Below are positions 25,386-34,968 of a stretch of 64,000 nt of DNA, one piece after another (positions within the stretch are counted from its first letter, which is position 1; each line of letters starts with the position of its first letter). This DNA comes from Litorimonas sp965205225 (lineage in GTDB: Bacteria; Pseudomonadota; Alphaproteobacteria; Caulobacterales; Maricaulaceae): NCBI GenBank assembly GCA_965205225.1, contig CBDBFZ010000003.1:124001-188000 (forward strand), read 5' to 3'. The translations under genes and the position numbers were made by a program. The notes below the pieces were generated by a model that saw only the letters and a list, made by a program, of their open reading frames with translations, did no database searches and was not told the DNA's origin.

Positions 25386-26396
25386 ATGATTGAAAAGAAC
25401 TGGCAAGAACTCATTCGTCCCATCAACCCGGAAATCGAACCGGGCCGTAACCCAGAGCGCAAGGCTACAATTACGGCTGAGCCACTCGAGCGCGGTTTCG
25501 GGATGACACTGGGTAATGCGCTCCGCCGCGTGCTGCTGTCATCATTGCAGGGTTCAGCTGTCTCGGCTGTTCAGATCGACGGTATCGTCCACGAATTCAC
25601 ATCCATTCCAAGCGTGCGGGAAGACGTCACGAACATCATCCTGAACATTAAGGGCCTGACCGTACGTCTGCATACGGACGGACCTAAGAAGGTTCTGTTG
25701 CGAAAGACGGGTTCTGGCTCGGTGACCGGACACGACATTGAAGAGACTGCAGACGTTGAAATCCTCAATAAGGATCACATCATCTGTACCGCCGATGAAG
25801 GCGCTGACATCCGCATGGAACTGACGGTCACGTCTGGCAAAGGCTATGTGCCTGCGTCGCGTCCCGAAGATGCGCCAATCGGTCTGATCAGCGTTGATGC
25901 GCTCTACTCGCCGGTCAAGCGTGTTGCTTACCGCGTGGAAGACACGCGCGAAGGTCAGGTTCTCGACTATGACAAGCTGCTGATCGACATCGAAACCAAC
26001 GGCTCTGTCAGCCCGGAAGATGCCATCGCTGTTGCAGCGCGTATTTTGCAGGATCAATTTCAGGTCTTCGTCAACTTCGACGATCCGGAAGACACGATCC
26101 GCGGTGAAGAGAAGCCTGAGCTCGATTTCAACCCGGCGCTGCTGCGCAAGGTCGACGAGCTGGAATTGTCGGTGCGTTCGGCCAATTGCCTGAAGAACGA
26201 CAATATCGTTTATATCGGCGACCTGATCCAAAAATCCGAAGCCGAAATGCTTCGTACCCCGAACTTCGGTCGCAAATCCCTGAATGAGATCAAAGAAGTG
26301 CTGGCCGCCATGGGTCTTCATCTCGGCATGGATGCGCCGAACTGGCCACCAGAAAACATCGAAGATCTCGCCAAGAAATATGACGACCATATCTAG
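25386..26396 (+). CDS. rpoA: DNA-directed RNA polymerase subunit alpha
   Basis: 336 aa. N-terminal assembly domain with 'LERGFGMTLGNALRRVLLSS' and 'GSAVSAVQIDGIVHEFTSIP'. C-terminal domain from about residue 250 with 'LELSVRSANCLKNDNIVYIG' and 'LLRTPNFGRKSLNEIKE'-like sequence, which binds UP elements and activators. GGAGAGGG precedes the ATG. Confidence 0.96.
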   Translation: MIEKNWQELIRPINPEIEPGRNPERKATITAEPLERGFGMTLGNALRRVLLSSLQGSAVSAVQIDGIVHEFTSIPSVREDVTNIILNIKGLTVRLHTDGPKKVLLRKTGSGSVTGHDIEETADVEILNKDHIICTADEGADIRMELTVTSGKGYVPASRPEDAPIGLISVDALYSPVKRVAYRVEDTREGQVLDYDKLLIDIETNGSVSPEDAIAVAARILQDQFQVFVNFDDPEDTIRGEEKPELDFNPALLRKVDELELSVRSANCLKNDNIVYIGDLIQKSEAEMLRTPNFGRKSLNEIKEVLAAMGLHLGMDAPNWPPENIEDLAKKYDDHI

Positions 26397-26448
26397 CCTT
26401 TTCAGACTGAATCCAGGCCGCACCTTTTAAAGCAAAAGAAAGACAGCC

Positions 26449-26856
26449 ATGCGCCATCGCATTGCCCACCGCAAACTCAACCGCACTGCTTCGCATCGCA
26501 AGGCAATGTTTGCCAACATGTCTAGCTCGCTGGTCGAGCATGAGCAAATCGTGACAACTCTGCCGAAAGCGAAAGAGCTTCGCCCATTTGTGGAAAAGCT
26601 TGTTACACTGGCCAAGAAGGGTGACCTGAACTCCCGTCGCATCGCGATTGCTCGCATGCGTAACAAGGAACAGGCCAAAAAGCTCTTTGATGTCATCGGC
26701 CCGCGCTATGCGGATCGGTCCGGCGGTTATATCAGCATCATGAAGGCAGGTTATCGTTATGGCGATAATGCGCCCATGGCCGTGGTCGAATTCGTTGATC
26801 GCGACGAGAACGCCAAAGGCAAGGTTAACCGCGAGTGTGCGAACGCCGAAGCTTAA
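26449..26856 (+). CDS. rplQ: 50S ribosomal protein L17
   Basis: 135 aa. 'MRHRIAHRKLNRTASHRKAM', 'FANMSSSLVEHEQIVTTLPK' and 'AKELRPFVEKLVTLAKKGDL' are diagnostic. Last gene of the ribosomal cluster. Its TAA stop is immediately followed by the end of an IS5-family type C relic (GCACAGGCCC), so any native terminator downstream has been displaced. Confidence 0.95.
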   Translation: MRHRIAHRKLNRTASHRKAMFANMSSSLVEHEQIVTTLPKAKELRPFVEKLVTLAKKGDLNSRRIAIARMRNKEQAKKLFDVIGPRYADRSGGYISIMKAGYRYGDNAPMAVVEFVDRDENAKGKVNRECANAEA

Positions 26857-27405
26857 GCACAGGCCCTATTAATTTGTGTTTTTAAGCGAATGGTGATTCA
26901 GAGTGGCAAAGGAGTTTTGCCATGTCTTATTTGTTCTGGTTATCTGAAGCGCAGATGGCAAAGATCGAGCCTTTCTTCCCGTTGACGCATGGTGTGCCCC
27001 GTGTTGATGATCGCAAGGTAATTTCCGGGATCATCTTTGTTCTGAAGAACGATCTGCCTTGGCGCGATGCACCCTTGTGAGTATGGGCCGCATAAGACCC
27101 TTTACAACCGCTTCCGTCGCTGGACCGAGATGGGCGTTTTCGACAAGATTTTCAGCTAAAAGGGGGATACTTCCCCGTCACATCGGGCGTATTAAAGGCG
27201 GCCTGAACACAAAGCTACACGCTGTGTGTGATGGAATGGGCCGTCCGATCGCCCTATGTCTAACAGCGGGTCAGACCTCAGATCATCTTGGTGCGAAAAC
27301 CCTTTATTCTGTTCTGCCCGATGGGCCGGACATCACACTGATCGGTGATAAGGGCTATGACTCTGATGATTATCGTGCGGCCCTAAGGGCTAAAGGTATC
27401 ACGGC
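26857..27405 (+). mobile_element. IS5-family relic, type C (+ strand, 3' end missing)
   Basis: Starts with the type C end (GCACAGGCCCTATTAATTT) at the rplQ stop codon. A transposase begins at 26922 (MSYLFWLSEAQMAKIEPFFP, then RVDDRKVISGIIFVLKNDLP), shifts frame near 27075 ('EYGPHKTLYNRFRRWTEMGV'), has lost an internal piece near 27160, and continues 'HIGRIKGGLNTKLHAVCDGM' and 'LIGDKGYDSDDYRAALRAKG' with the second Asp. The C-terminal third with the catalytic Glu is missing. The relic stops at the CTAG containing the SapC gene's stop codon. Dead element. Confidence 0.8.
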
Positions 27406-28191
27406 CTAGTTGGCCGCGGCCGCTTTCTTCTGGACGTCCAGTCGCAAGGTCATATTGACCAGACGCTGCCAGTTGCCCAGCGAAATCAGGTGCGCGTGTG
27501 CCACAGCCAGCACCCCGCGTTCGTTCAGGCTCTTGAGCGTATCAGCGGGAACAGTGCGTAGCTTCTCTTCGGAAATCGCAAAATAATCGGCTATCTTCTG
27601 ACGCGGCGCTAGCGATCCGTCGGCATTCTGTCCCTGAAAGTTCATTTCCTTGGGTTCGAACAAGTCCAACTTCTTAAACTCCTCAATCATCGCAGACGTG
27701 GCCTGACGATCGCGTTCGAAATCCTGCAGAAACTGGAACGCTTCCTTGGTGAAGCCAGATGTGTCGTCGCCATCAAAAAATTCCTGCACCGGATTTTTCT
27801 TTGTCACGCATTCAGCCTCTTCATCGATGCAGACAACGAAACGGTCATTCGACTGATCACCTGCAAGCACAAAAGGGAAACGGCGCGCAAAACTGGGCAT
27901 ATAGAAGTCCTGTGCAAACTGACCGTTGGTCACGAACAGGTTCTCATCTGTACGAATGCCCATCACAGCCAGCGGAGACCGTTCTTCGCCCGCGAAAATA
28001 ATCGGGTAGCTGGCCGCAGCGGAGCCGAATTCCGGCGCCGTAATCGGTAGGAAATGATGCTTCGCCATAAATTCGAATGGCTTAGATACAGGCTTGACGC
28101 CGTAGCCCGCATGCTGCTCTCGGTTCAGTGGAACCGGCTTTTTGTAGAACATGACATTACCAGTCACGCTGGGTTGCTGCTTTTCAGCCAT
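27406..28191 (-). CDS. SapC-family protein
   Basis: 261 aa. Start ATG 28191 (MAEKQQPSVTGNVMFYKKPV) follows AAGAGGTAA; an in-frame start at 28230 lacks such a site. Family features: 'MFYKKPVPLNREQHAGYGVK', 'FLPITAPEFGSAAASYPIIF', 'FYMPSFARRFPFVLAG' and the C-terminal 'FAISEEKLRTVPADTLKSLN'. The family is named after a Campylobacter S-layer secretion locus protein, but its members occur widely without S-layers and the real role is uncertain. It ends in AAAAN; its TAG stop lies inside a CTAG (27406-27409) that borders the IS relic. Confidence 0.8.
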   Translation of the reverse strand: MAEKQQPSVTGNVMFYKKPVPLNREQHAGYGVKPVSKPFEFMAKHHFLPITAPEFGSAAASYPIIFAGEERSPLAVMGIRTDENLFVTNGQFAQDFYMPSFARRFPFVLAGDQSNDRFVVCIDEEAECVTKKNPVQEFFDGDDTSGFTKEAFQFLQDFERDRQATSAMIEEFKKLDLFEPKEMNFQGQNADGSLAPRQKIADYFAISEEKLRTVPADTLKSLNERGVLAVAHAHLISLGNWQRLVNMTLRLDVQKKAAAAN

Positions 28192-28406
28192 TTTTACCTC
28201 TTTATCCAAAGGAAGGAATGTGCGGTGCATCAGTCACGTTCGTGTTGCGCCGCCATCTGGAATTCGGTGAAGTCAGCGCCTTAGCGGAACCCCTTCTCCC
28301 CATCAACCGGGCTTTTCACGTTATGAATTTCGACCAGAACGAGCAGATCGAACATTCAAACCCTTTGGCCTTTGCCATCGCACCGCCTATCCCCTATCTG
28401 TCCGCT

Positions 28407-28844
28407 ATGGGATCTGAGACTCTTCAGGAGCGGCTGCACGCTGCACGCAAAGTCTGCGAACAGAGCGGCGAGAGGTTCACGCCGCTGCGCGAACACGTAT
28501 TGGAGCTTGTGATTGAAGATGGAGGGGCTGTGAAGGCCTATGATCTGCTGGATCGACTCAAGCCTGATCGAGGCAGCCCGAAACCCCCGACTGTCTACCG
28601 CGCCCTCGATTTCCTGTCGCGAATCGGCCTGATTCACAGAATTGAAGCCCTCAACGCCTTTATTGCCTGCGATCACAGCCATGAGGGCAATCTGGCCGAG
28701 TTTTTCATCTGCAAGGATTGCAGCCGAGTGGAAGAGCGTCACGCGCATGATCATGCGGACTGTAAACCGAAAGGGTTTCAGATCAGCCGGAGCGTGATTG
28801 AGCATTACGGCATCTGCGCGACTTGTCTTCTGGCTACCTCTTAG
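28407..28844 (+). CDS. zur: Fur-family transcriptional regulator, probably Zur
   Basis: 145 aa from ATG 28407 (MGSETLQERLHAARKVCEQS); the same frame is open back to 28218, with another ATG at 28323, and neither has a strong ribosome site, so the start is uncertain. Winged-helix part 'AVKAYDLLDRLKPDRGSPKP' and 'PTVYRALDFLSRIGLIHRIE', then 'FIACDHSH', 'EFFICKDCSRVEER' and 'YGICATCLLATS' with two CxxC pairs for structural zinc. Zur represses zinc uptake genes when zinc is plentiful. No znu genes are nearby. Fur-family is certain, Zur likely. Confidence 0.75.
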   Translation: MGSETLQERLHAARKVCEQSGERFTPLREHVLELVIEDGGAVKAYDLLDRLKPDRGSPKPPTVYRALDFLSRIGLIHRIEALNAFIACDHSHEGNLAEFFICKDCSRVEERHAHDHADCKPKGFQISRSVIEHYGICATCLLATS

Positions 28845-28860
28845 GACGAAAGAGAGCTTT

Positions 28861-29784
28861 ATGTTCCAAACAACATGGGCGGGCGACTGCTCGGCCTGGG
28901 AATGTGATGAGCTTGGCCATCTCAATATGTCGTATTATTTCGACAAGTTCGAACAGGCCCGCATGGGACTGTTTATCCGACTTGGATTGACGGAAGCCTT
29001 TACGCCCGGCGCCGTCTCGACGATCCGCTCCCGCGATGTCCATATCAAATATCTGGCGGAAGCCCGGCCTGGCCAACCTCTGCGTATTGAGAGTGCCCTG
29101 CTGACGCTTGACGAAGACACGGCACTTGTCGGTCATGTTATGTATCACCGCGATGGACGGACCGCCGCAACTCTGCGTGAGCGGGTCGAGCATGTCTATC
29201 TGCCAACGCGAAAACCCTTTGCCTGGCCATCGCGCCTGCGCCACGCCGCGCACGACTTCACAGACCAGCTTCCAGCCCTCGCACGGGCACGGAACTTGTC
29301 TCTGGAAACGGATATTCCCGGTCTGACCGCTGCGGCGCTGACGGACGCTGGAGCTCCGTCGATTGGCGGCGGCGTTTTCACTCAGAGCGAAACCATGTTG
29401 GCAGGCCATGTCCCCTTTTCCCGCATTTTCCGCCGCATCACGACCTCACTTGGCTGGTATGAAGGGGGATGGCCAGAATTCATGAGTCCGGACTATGCCG
29501 CTAATGGAGGATCAGCTGTCGTTCTGGAAATCCGTCTGGTCATGCACCAGTTTGCGGAAATCGGTATGGCCTATGCGCTGCAACCCGCCGTCATAGGGGC
29601 TAAGGATTATATCCGCACATTGATGCATAATGTGATCGAACCCGGCAGCGGCCTATCCATCGCGTCTGGTTATGCGGCGGGCAGCCTGTTTAATCTGAAC
29701 ACACGCAAACTAACGCAGCCGACAGCTGAACAAATCGCCGCCTTACAGGCTATCACGATTTCCACGCTTGCTCCGCCCGGTTGA
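28861..29784 (+). CDS. Hotdog-fold thioesterase family protein
   Basis: 307 aa. Start ATG 28861 (MFQTTWAGDCSAWECDELGH). The N-terminal third has the 4HBT signature 'WECDELGHLNMSYYFDKFEQ' followed by 'VHIKYLAEARPGQPLRIESA'. The second half (FSRIFRRITTSLGWYEGGWP..., LVMHQFAEIGMAYALQPAVI) may be a second hotdog domain, giving a double-hotdog protein. Probable acyl-CoA thioesterase; substrate unknown. It converges on the alpha/beta hydrolase and overlaps it by 32 bases. Confidence 0.7.
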   Translation: MFQTTWAGDCSAWECDELGHLNMSYYFDKFEQARMGLFIRLGLTEAFTPGAVSTIRSRDVHIKYLAEARPGQPLRIESALLTLDEDTALVGHVMYHRDGRTAATLRERVEHVYLPTRKPFAWPSRLRHAAHDFTDQLPALARARNLSLETDIPGLTAAALTDAGAPSIGGGVFTQSETMLAGHVPFSRIFRRITTSLGWYEGGWPEFMSPDYAANGGSAVVLEIRLVMHQFAEIGMAYALQPAVIGAKDYIRTLMHNVIEPGSGLSIASGYAAGSLFNLNTRKLTQPTAEQIAALQAITISTLAPPG

Positions 29785-30643
29785 TCACATCGCGCAGCAC
29801 GTCTGTCGTGAAGTCAGGCGTCTCCAGCGGAAAGAGATGGGTGAAGTCCTGATGATATTCGACTGACATGTCTGGCTGCAAACATTGGGCAGTACGCCGC
29901 AGGCCTGCCGTACTGACGCGGCCATAGGATCCGGCGAAAATGAGCCGGGAATTATCCGGAAGCGCCGGGATGTTACGGAACGCATTATGGCCCTGCGCCA
30001 CATAGATAGCCTGTTCCCAGTCGGGATCACAGGCGAGCCGCATCTGGCCCGCATCCATCGGGATCAACCCGCCTTCCAGATAATCCCGTAGGACCTGATC
30101 GGATACGCCGCGAAAAGCACCGCGTCCGTGATAGCGGGCAAACACGTCTTCAAGACTCTCGAATACGGATTTGCGCTGTCCGGCTTTGCGAGCGATTGGA
30201 AAACACCGTTTCGTATAGGCGCGCCACAGCGCAGTGCGTGCTAACTGACGAAACGGCGCAGGAACCAGAACCGGATCAAAGCCGACATAACCGGCAACCT
30301 TGCCTTGGATCTGCGGTAGAGCGAGGATTCCGGCCACGGCCCCATAGCTGTGACCGGCAAGAACGACAGAAGACTCAATGTAATTGGAAAACAGATAGGC
30401 CAGATCATCCGCAAAAACCTGCCAATTTGCCAACCCGACCGGGTCCGCAGGAAGGTTGGTCAGGCCGTGCCCGCGCAGATCCAGGGACAGAGCTGCGACG
30501 CTGAGCGGTTCAAGAATGGCTCTATAGCTCTGCGCATTGAAGCCGTTGGCATGGCAGAAAACCAGACTCAAGCGAGCATCAGCGCTACCAAACCGCAGCG
30601 CAGACAGGGTCCCGTCCGGCAAATCAAAGGAAAGGCGTTGCAA
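29753..30643 (-). CDS. Alpha/beta hydrolase
   Basis: 296 aa. Nucleophile elbow 'VVLAGHSYGAVAG' near residue 97, oxyanion strand 'LSLVFCHANGFNAQSY' near residue 30, 'ALSLDLRGHGLT', and a C-terminal 'YHQDFTHLFPLE' with the probable catalytic His. No signal peptide, so cytoplasmic. Five bases downstream of the crotonase gene on the same strand, so the two are likely co-transcribed. Substrate unknown. Confidence 0.8.
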   Translation of the reverse strand: MQRLSFDLPDGTLSALRFGSADARLSLVFCHANGFNAQSYRAILEPLSVAALSLDLRGHGLTNLPADPVGLANWQVFADDLAYLFSNYIESSVVLAGHSYGAVAGILALPQIQGKVAGYVGFDPVLVPAPFRQLARTALWRAYTKRCFPIARKAGQRKSVFESLEDVFARYHGRGAFRGVSDQVLRDYLEGGLIPMDAGQMRLACDPDWEQAIYVAQGHNAFRNIPALPDNSRLIFAGSYGRVSTAGLRRTAQCLQPDMSVEYHQDFTHLFPLETPDFTTDVLRDVINRAEQAWKS

Positions 30644-30648
30644 CCCAG

Positions 30649-31350
30649 CTAGCCGAGCTTAAGGTCGAGATCGTCCTCGATGGCCTGTTTCAGAACCGGC
30701 ATCAATGTCTGATGGCCACGCGACTTGTTAATGGTAAAGGCATACAGATTGACCGTCTTGAAGAAGCCGACCGCCTTGGCGATGGTCGCATCGACATCGT
30801 CTGTTGCTTCGTCAAGATAACCAACATCTACAGCCGCTGCTGGGTCGAACATTTCGCCGTTAATGAAAGCGCGAGAGAAGTATCGTGGGTTCAACCTCGG
30901 CATGGCGAGCTCGCGCCCAAAATTATGCATGGGTAGACCCTTGGCTGTCTCAGGCAGTCCGACTTGGAACGGACCCCCTCCCGGCAAACTTCTGCGGCCG
31001 ATGCGGAAATCTGCTGCCAGAAACAGGAAAGCTCCCAGCGCGACGATATGACCATCGCCCGCTATGATGATTGGTTTGCGAGTTTCCATCATCCGGACAG
31101 CAAATTCGGACCCGCGCTTAACCAGCTGCACAGCCGTATCACCGCCCAGCTTCAATTCCTTGAGATTATAGCCAGCGGAGAAAATACCGTCGCGGCCTCG
31201 CAATACAATGATTTTGGCGTCAGCGTCAGCGCAGTCCATTGCGGCGTTTACGGCGTCGAACATGGCGTTGGAAAAAGCGTTGACCTTGCCATCATCCAGC
31301 CGGATTGTGGCAACATCATCGCTCAGCTCGTAGTTCAGCAAATCGGTCAA
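30649..31350 (-). CDS. Enoyl-CoA hydratase/isomerase (crotonase) family protein
   Basis: 233 aa. 'DVATIRLDDGKVNAFSNAMF' N-terminus, 'FSAGYNLKELKL' (first oxyanion-hole segment), 'DGHIVALGAFLFLAADFRIG' (second oxyanion-hole segment), and 'FQVGLPETAKGLPMHNFGRE'. The usual catalytic Glu pair is not obvious, so the reaction cannot be assigned. First gene of a pair with the alpha/beta hydrolase. The 236 bases upstream to the IS3 element (31351-31586) hold only a 33-codon minus ORF (MPGNKSPTIRKHII...) of doubtful reality. Confidence 0.8.
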   Translation of the reverse strand: MTDLLNYELSDDVATIRLDDGKVNAFSNAMFDAVNAAMDCADADAKIIVLRGRDGIFSAGYNLKELKLGGDTAVQLVKRGSEFAVRMMETRKPIIIAGDGHIVALGAFLFLAADFRIGRRSLPGGGPFQVGLPETAKGLPMHNFGRELAMPRLNPRYFSRAFINGEMFDPAAAVDVGYLDEATDDVDATIAKAVGFFKTVNLYAFTINKSRGHQTLMPVLKQAIEDDLDLKLG

Positions 31351-31586
31351 GAGCGTCTCTTCATTTCAACGGCGAAGGCTTTCTCGCCCCCCGCGCGGGC
31401 CGCGTCAATGATATGTTTTCGTATAGTGGGGCTCTTATTTCCGGGCATTTTCTGGAAAACCTGAATAATTTCGATCTTCACCCGAGACGAGACAATCTCG
31501 CGACGGATATTGGCACATAATCGGCGGCATTAGAAACGATCCATCCGTCCTCACCCTTATAAATTTACGCTTATAGCGCAGCCTAA

Positions 31587-32860
31587 TGACCTGCCCCTCT
31601 TAGGTGGTCCACCTTTTAAGTTAGAGTTTGGTGGTTATGGTCCGCCCTGTTGGCCTGACCGGAACGAAGTGTAGGTCAGGCCAACAGGGTGTGGCAAGAC
31701 TGTTTCTGGGGCGGGTGGTTTATAGCCGAGAGAGCTATGCGGCTTGATGGTGTTGTAATGGTGCCGCCAACGTTTAATCAGGATTTTTGCCTCCTTGAGC
31801 GTGTAGAAGATTTCTCCATTTAAAAGCTCGTCGCGAAGCTTCCCGTTGAAGCTTTCATTGTATCCATTCTCCCAAGGTGATCCAGGCGTGATGTAAAGCG
31901 TTTGAACCTTCCATTTCTCACGCCATCAAGCACCGCTATGGCTGTGAACTCAGATCCATTATCTGAGCGGATGTACTCCGGCGGTCCATACCTAGTGAAT
32001 AAGTCAGTGAGAACAGCCAGCACATCATCATGTTTGAGGCTCCGTTGCACATGGATAGCGAGACATTCCCGTGTGTACTCATCAATGACAGTGAGCATAC
32101 GAAAGGCTCGACCATCATGGGTGCGGTCGGCGACAAAGTCATAGGACCAGACATGACCCTTATGTTGAGGTCGATGTCTGACGCAGGAGCCATCATTAAA
32201 CCATAACCGCCCGCGTTTAGGATGTTTTGTGGGACTTTAAGCCCTTCACGCCGCCATATACGTTCAACTCTTTTGAAGTTGACCGTCCAACCTTCTCGCC
32301 TGAGCAAAGCTGTAATCCGACGATAGCCATATCGGCCATATTCTGAAGCCAGGCGGATAATGTCAGCTGTCAAAACCGCTTCATCATCTCGGATGACCAT
32401 CGGTTTTCTTTGCGTAGAACGGTGCTGACCTATCGTCTTACACGCGCGTCGCTCGGAACATCCAAGCGCCGCCCGCACATGATCGACAGCCAATCGGCGG
32501 CGTGCAGGGCTTAGTACTTTCCCTCGACAGCTTCCTTTAAGATCATCGCATCGAGCGTGAGGTCAGATACCGCTTTGCGGAACCGTAGGTTCTCCTTCTC
32601 CAGCGCCTTCAGACGTTGAGCCTGATCGACAAGCACCCGCCATACTCACGTCGCCATCGATAATAAGTCTGTTCTGCGATGCCGAGAGACCGGCAGATCG
32701 CCTTCGTCTTCTCGCCTGCGGCTAGCCGGACTTCAGCCTCACGCAGCTTCGCGATACTTGTTCAGGGGTGTAGCACTTTCTCGCTATGATGTGCGCCTTC
32801 ACGCGCAAAATAGCCAAAACTCTAACTCTCAAAATGAACCACTTTTAAGGAGGCAGGTCA
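31587..32860 (-). mobile_element. IS3-family element 2 (complete ends, decayed ORFs)
   Basis: 1274 bp with inverted ends TGACCTGCCCCTCTTAGG (left) and TGACCTGCCTCCTTAAAAG (right, read inward). Minus strand: orfA from about 32790 (ARKCYTPEQV, frame break, 'LREAEVRLAAGEKTKAICRS', 'ALEKENLRFRKAVSDLTLDA'), then orfB from about 32520 ('LAVDHVRAALGCSERRACKT', 'EYGRYGYRRITALLRREGW'). No target duplication was recognised. Same type as the fragments at 38797-38890 and 56630-57625. Inserted next to an HNH remnant. Confidence 0.85.
31750..32520 (-). pseudogene. IS3 transposase orfB (element 2), frameshifted
   Basis: Pieces in order: 'DHVRAALGCSERRACKTIGQ', 'RREGWTVNFKRVERIWRREG', a frame break near 32215, 'MLTVIDEYTRECLAIHVQRS', 'PPEYIRSDNGSEFTAIAVLD' with the second catalytic Asp, another break near 31930, and 'GSPWENGYNESFNGKLRDEL' with the Glu, then 'HHYNTIKPHSSLGYKPPAPE'. 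At least two frameshifts make it non-functional as read. Confidence 0.85.
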
Positions 32861-33056
32861 CATTTCTGTCCTCACCTATCTTGAGATCGCTGTTAGAGGC
32901 TGAAAACAACGCCCTTAGGTTACTCCTGTCTTTTTTGCTATCTTTTAATCGATCAATTATATGACCGATATGAAGTCGCGCCTTTCGACCTCCATTATCG
33001 GGATGAGGCTCACCTGCTTCTATCCCGCAACTTTGACAGGTGAAGCCATTTCTATT
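32861..33056 (-). pseudogene. HNH endonuclease remnant
   Basis: Minus-strand reading gives 'NGFTCQSCGIEAGEPHPDN', 'RKARLHIGHIIDRLKDSKKD' and 'RSNLRALFSASNSDLKIGED', then runs into the IS3 end at 32860. CxxC, HIGHI and RSNLRALC..CN are the landmarks of small HNH proteins, but the second Cys pair is replaced (LFSAS). The N-terminus is gone at the thiC stop. Interpreted as a fragment cut by the IS3 insertion. Confidence 0.5.
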
Positions 33057-33057
33057 C

Positions 33058-34968
33058 TCACCCCTCCGTCTCCAGATAAATCTCCCCGCCCTGATCACGG
33101 AACTTCTCGCTCATTTCACTCATGCCCTCAATGATCTGCTTCGGGCTCATCTGATCGGTTTCGGGGAACAGCGTTGCTTTCTCATTATCCGACAACCCAT
33201 CCGTATATTCACGCACCTCCCGCGTGATCTCCATGGAGCAAAACTTTGGGCCACACATGGAGCAGAAATGCGCGGTTTTGTGGGCATCTTTGGGTAGGGT
33301 CTGATCGTGATAATCGCGAGCGGTTTCGGGGTCGAGCGACAGGTTGAACTGGTCTTCCCAGCGGAATTCGAACCGGGCGCGGGATAGCGCATCATCGCGC
33401 AGCTGCGCCGCCGGGTGGCCTTTGGCGAGATCGGCCGCGTGGGCGGCGAGTTTATAGGTAATGACGCCGACCTTGACATCGTCGCGGTCCGGCAGACCGA
33501 GATGTTCCTTCGGCGTGACATAGCAGAGCATGGAGGTGCCAAACCAGCCGATCATTGCCGCGCCAATGCCCGACGTAATATGGTCATAGCCGGGCGCAAT
33601 ATCGGTCGTCAGCGGACCGAGCGTGTAGAAGGGTGCCTCACTGCATTCGTGCAGCTGCTTGTCCATATTCACCTTGATCTTGTGCATCGGCACATGGCCC
33701 GGCCCTTCGATCATGACCTGACAGCCCTTGGCCCAGGCGATTTGTGTCAGCGCGCCCAGCGTTTCCAGTTCGGCAAATTGCGCGCGGTCATTGGCGTCCG
33801 CCACTGCGCCGGGACGCAGGCCGTCGCCGAGGCTGAACGAGACATCATAGTCCCGCATGATGTCGCAGATCTCATCGAAATGGGTGTAGAGGAAGCTCTC
33901 CTGATGGTGGGACAGCATCCATTTCGCCATGATGGACCCGCCGCGCGAGACAATCCCGCAGACGCGGTTCGCGGTCAGGTGGATATAGGCGAGGCGCACG
34001 CCCGCATGGATGGTGAAATAATCCACCCCCTGCTCCGCCTGTTCAATCAGCGTGTCGCGATACACCTCCCACGTCAGGTCTTCGGCGACGCCGTTCACCT
34101 TCTCCAGCGCCTGATAGATCGGCACGGTGCCAATCGGCACGGGGCTGTTGCGGATGATCCATTCGCGCGTGTTGTGGATGTTGCGGCCTGTGCTGAGATC
34201 CATGATATTGTCGGCACCCCAGCGCGTCGCCCAGACCATTTTCTCGACCTCTTCCTCGACAGATGAGGCGACGGCAGAGTTGCCGATATTGGCGTTGATC
34301 TTGACCAGGAAGTTGCGGCCGATGATCTGCGGTTCCAGCTCCGCATGGTTGATATTGGCCGGAATGATGGCGCGGCCTTTCGCGATTTCGTCACGGACGA
34401 ATTCCGGCGTGACGAAGGCGGGGATCTCCGCGCCGAAGCTCTCCCCCGCCGCGACACGGTCCTGCGCGCCGTCCAATATCGCCTGCCGCCCGAGATTTTC
34501 CCGCTCGGCGACATAGATCATCTCCTTGGTGATGATCCCGGCCTTGGCATATTCATATTGCGTGACCGGGCCAGACCCTTTTTGATCGGGGCGGATGCCC
34601 CTCAGCGGCTGATGTTTCACGGGGAATTCACGGGCGAGATATTTGCCTGTGGCATTGCCATTATCCTCGGGTTTGATCTCGCGGCCATCATACTCGGCGA
34701 CATGGCCGCGCGCCTTGATCCAGTCTGTACGCGGGCGTGGCAGGCCAGCATCCAGATCAATCGCAACATCCGGATCGGAATAAGGCCCGGACGTATCATA
34801 GACGGGCACGGGCGGCTCTTCGGCTGTCGGGTGCAGCGCGATCAGCCGGTGCGGGACGCGCAGGCTCGGATCGGCCTTGGGCGCGGTGTAGACTTTCTTT
34901 GAAGCGGGCAGCGGCCCGGTCGTGATTTCGCGCACTTTAAGATCTTTAGTGTCGATAGGCTTATTCAT
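33058..34968 (-). CDS. thiC: Phosphomethylpyrimidine synthase ThiC
   Basis: 636 aa from ATG 34968 (MNKPIDTKDLKVREITTGPL). A longer open frame begins upstream inside the preceding gene and is not used. Radical SAM enzyme converting aminoimidazole ribotide to HMP-phosphate for the pyrimidine half of thiamin. 'NINHAELEPQIIGRNFLVKI', 'DYFTIHAGVRLAYI', 'SFSLGDGLRPGAVADANDRA', 'MIEGPGHVPMHKIK', and the C-terminal [4Fe-4S] motif 'CSMCGPKFCSMEI'. Its start overlaps the end of the MBL-fold gene by eight bases, so translation is coupled. Controlled by the TPP riboswitch two genes upstream. Confidence 0.96.
   Translation of the reverse strand: MNKPIDTKDLKVREITTGPLPASKKVYTAPKADPSLRVPHRLIALHPTAEEPPVPVYDTSGPYSDPDVAIDLDAGLPRPRTDWIKARGHVAEYDGREIKPEDNGNATGKYLAREFPVKHQPLRGIRPDQKGSGPVTQYEYAKAGIITKEMIYVAERENLGRQAILDGAQDRVAAGESFGAEIPAFVTPEFVRDEIAKGRAIIPANINHAELEPQIIGRNFLVKINANIGNSAVASSVEEEVEKMVWATRWGADNIMDLSTGRNIHNTREWIIRNSPVPIGTVPIYQALEKVNGVAEDLTWEVYRDTLIEQAEQGVDYFTIHAGVRLAYIHLTANRVCGIVSRGGSIMAKWMLSHHQESFLYTHFDEICDIMRDYDVSFSLGDGLRPGAVADANDRAQFAELETLGALTQIAWAKGCQVMIEGPGHVPMHKIKVNMDKQLHECSEAPFYTLGPLTTDIAPGYDHITSGIGAAMIGWFGTSMLCYVTPKEHLGLPDRDDVKVGVITYKLAAHAADLAKGHPAAQLRDDALSRARFEFRWEDQFNLSLDPETARDYHDQTLPKDAHKTAHFCSMCGPKFCSMEITREVREYTDGLSDNEKATLFPETDQMSPKQIIEGMSEMSEKFRDQGGEIYLETEG

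Noticed and set aside
25554..26423. 289-codon minus frame opposite rpoA
   Set aside because: Antisense shadow of a strongly conserved gene; no start signal or recognised motif.
33415..34266. Long + strand frame of 283 codons opposite thiC
   Set aside because: It lies wholly within thiC, whose conserved motifs cover the same bases; composition is that of an antisense shadow with no family match.
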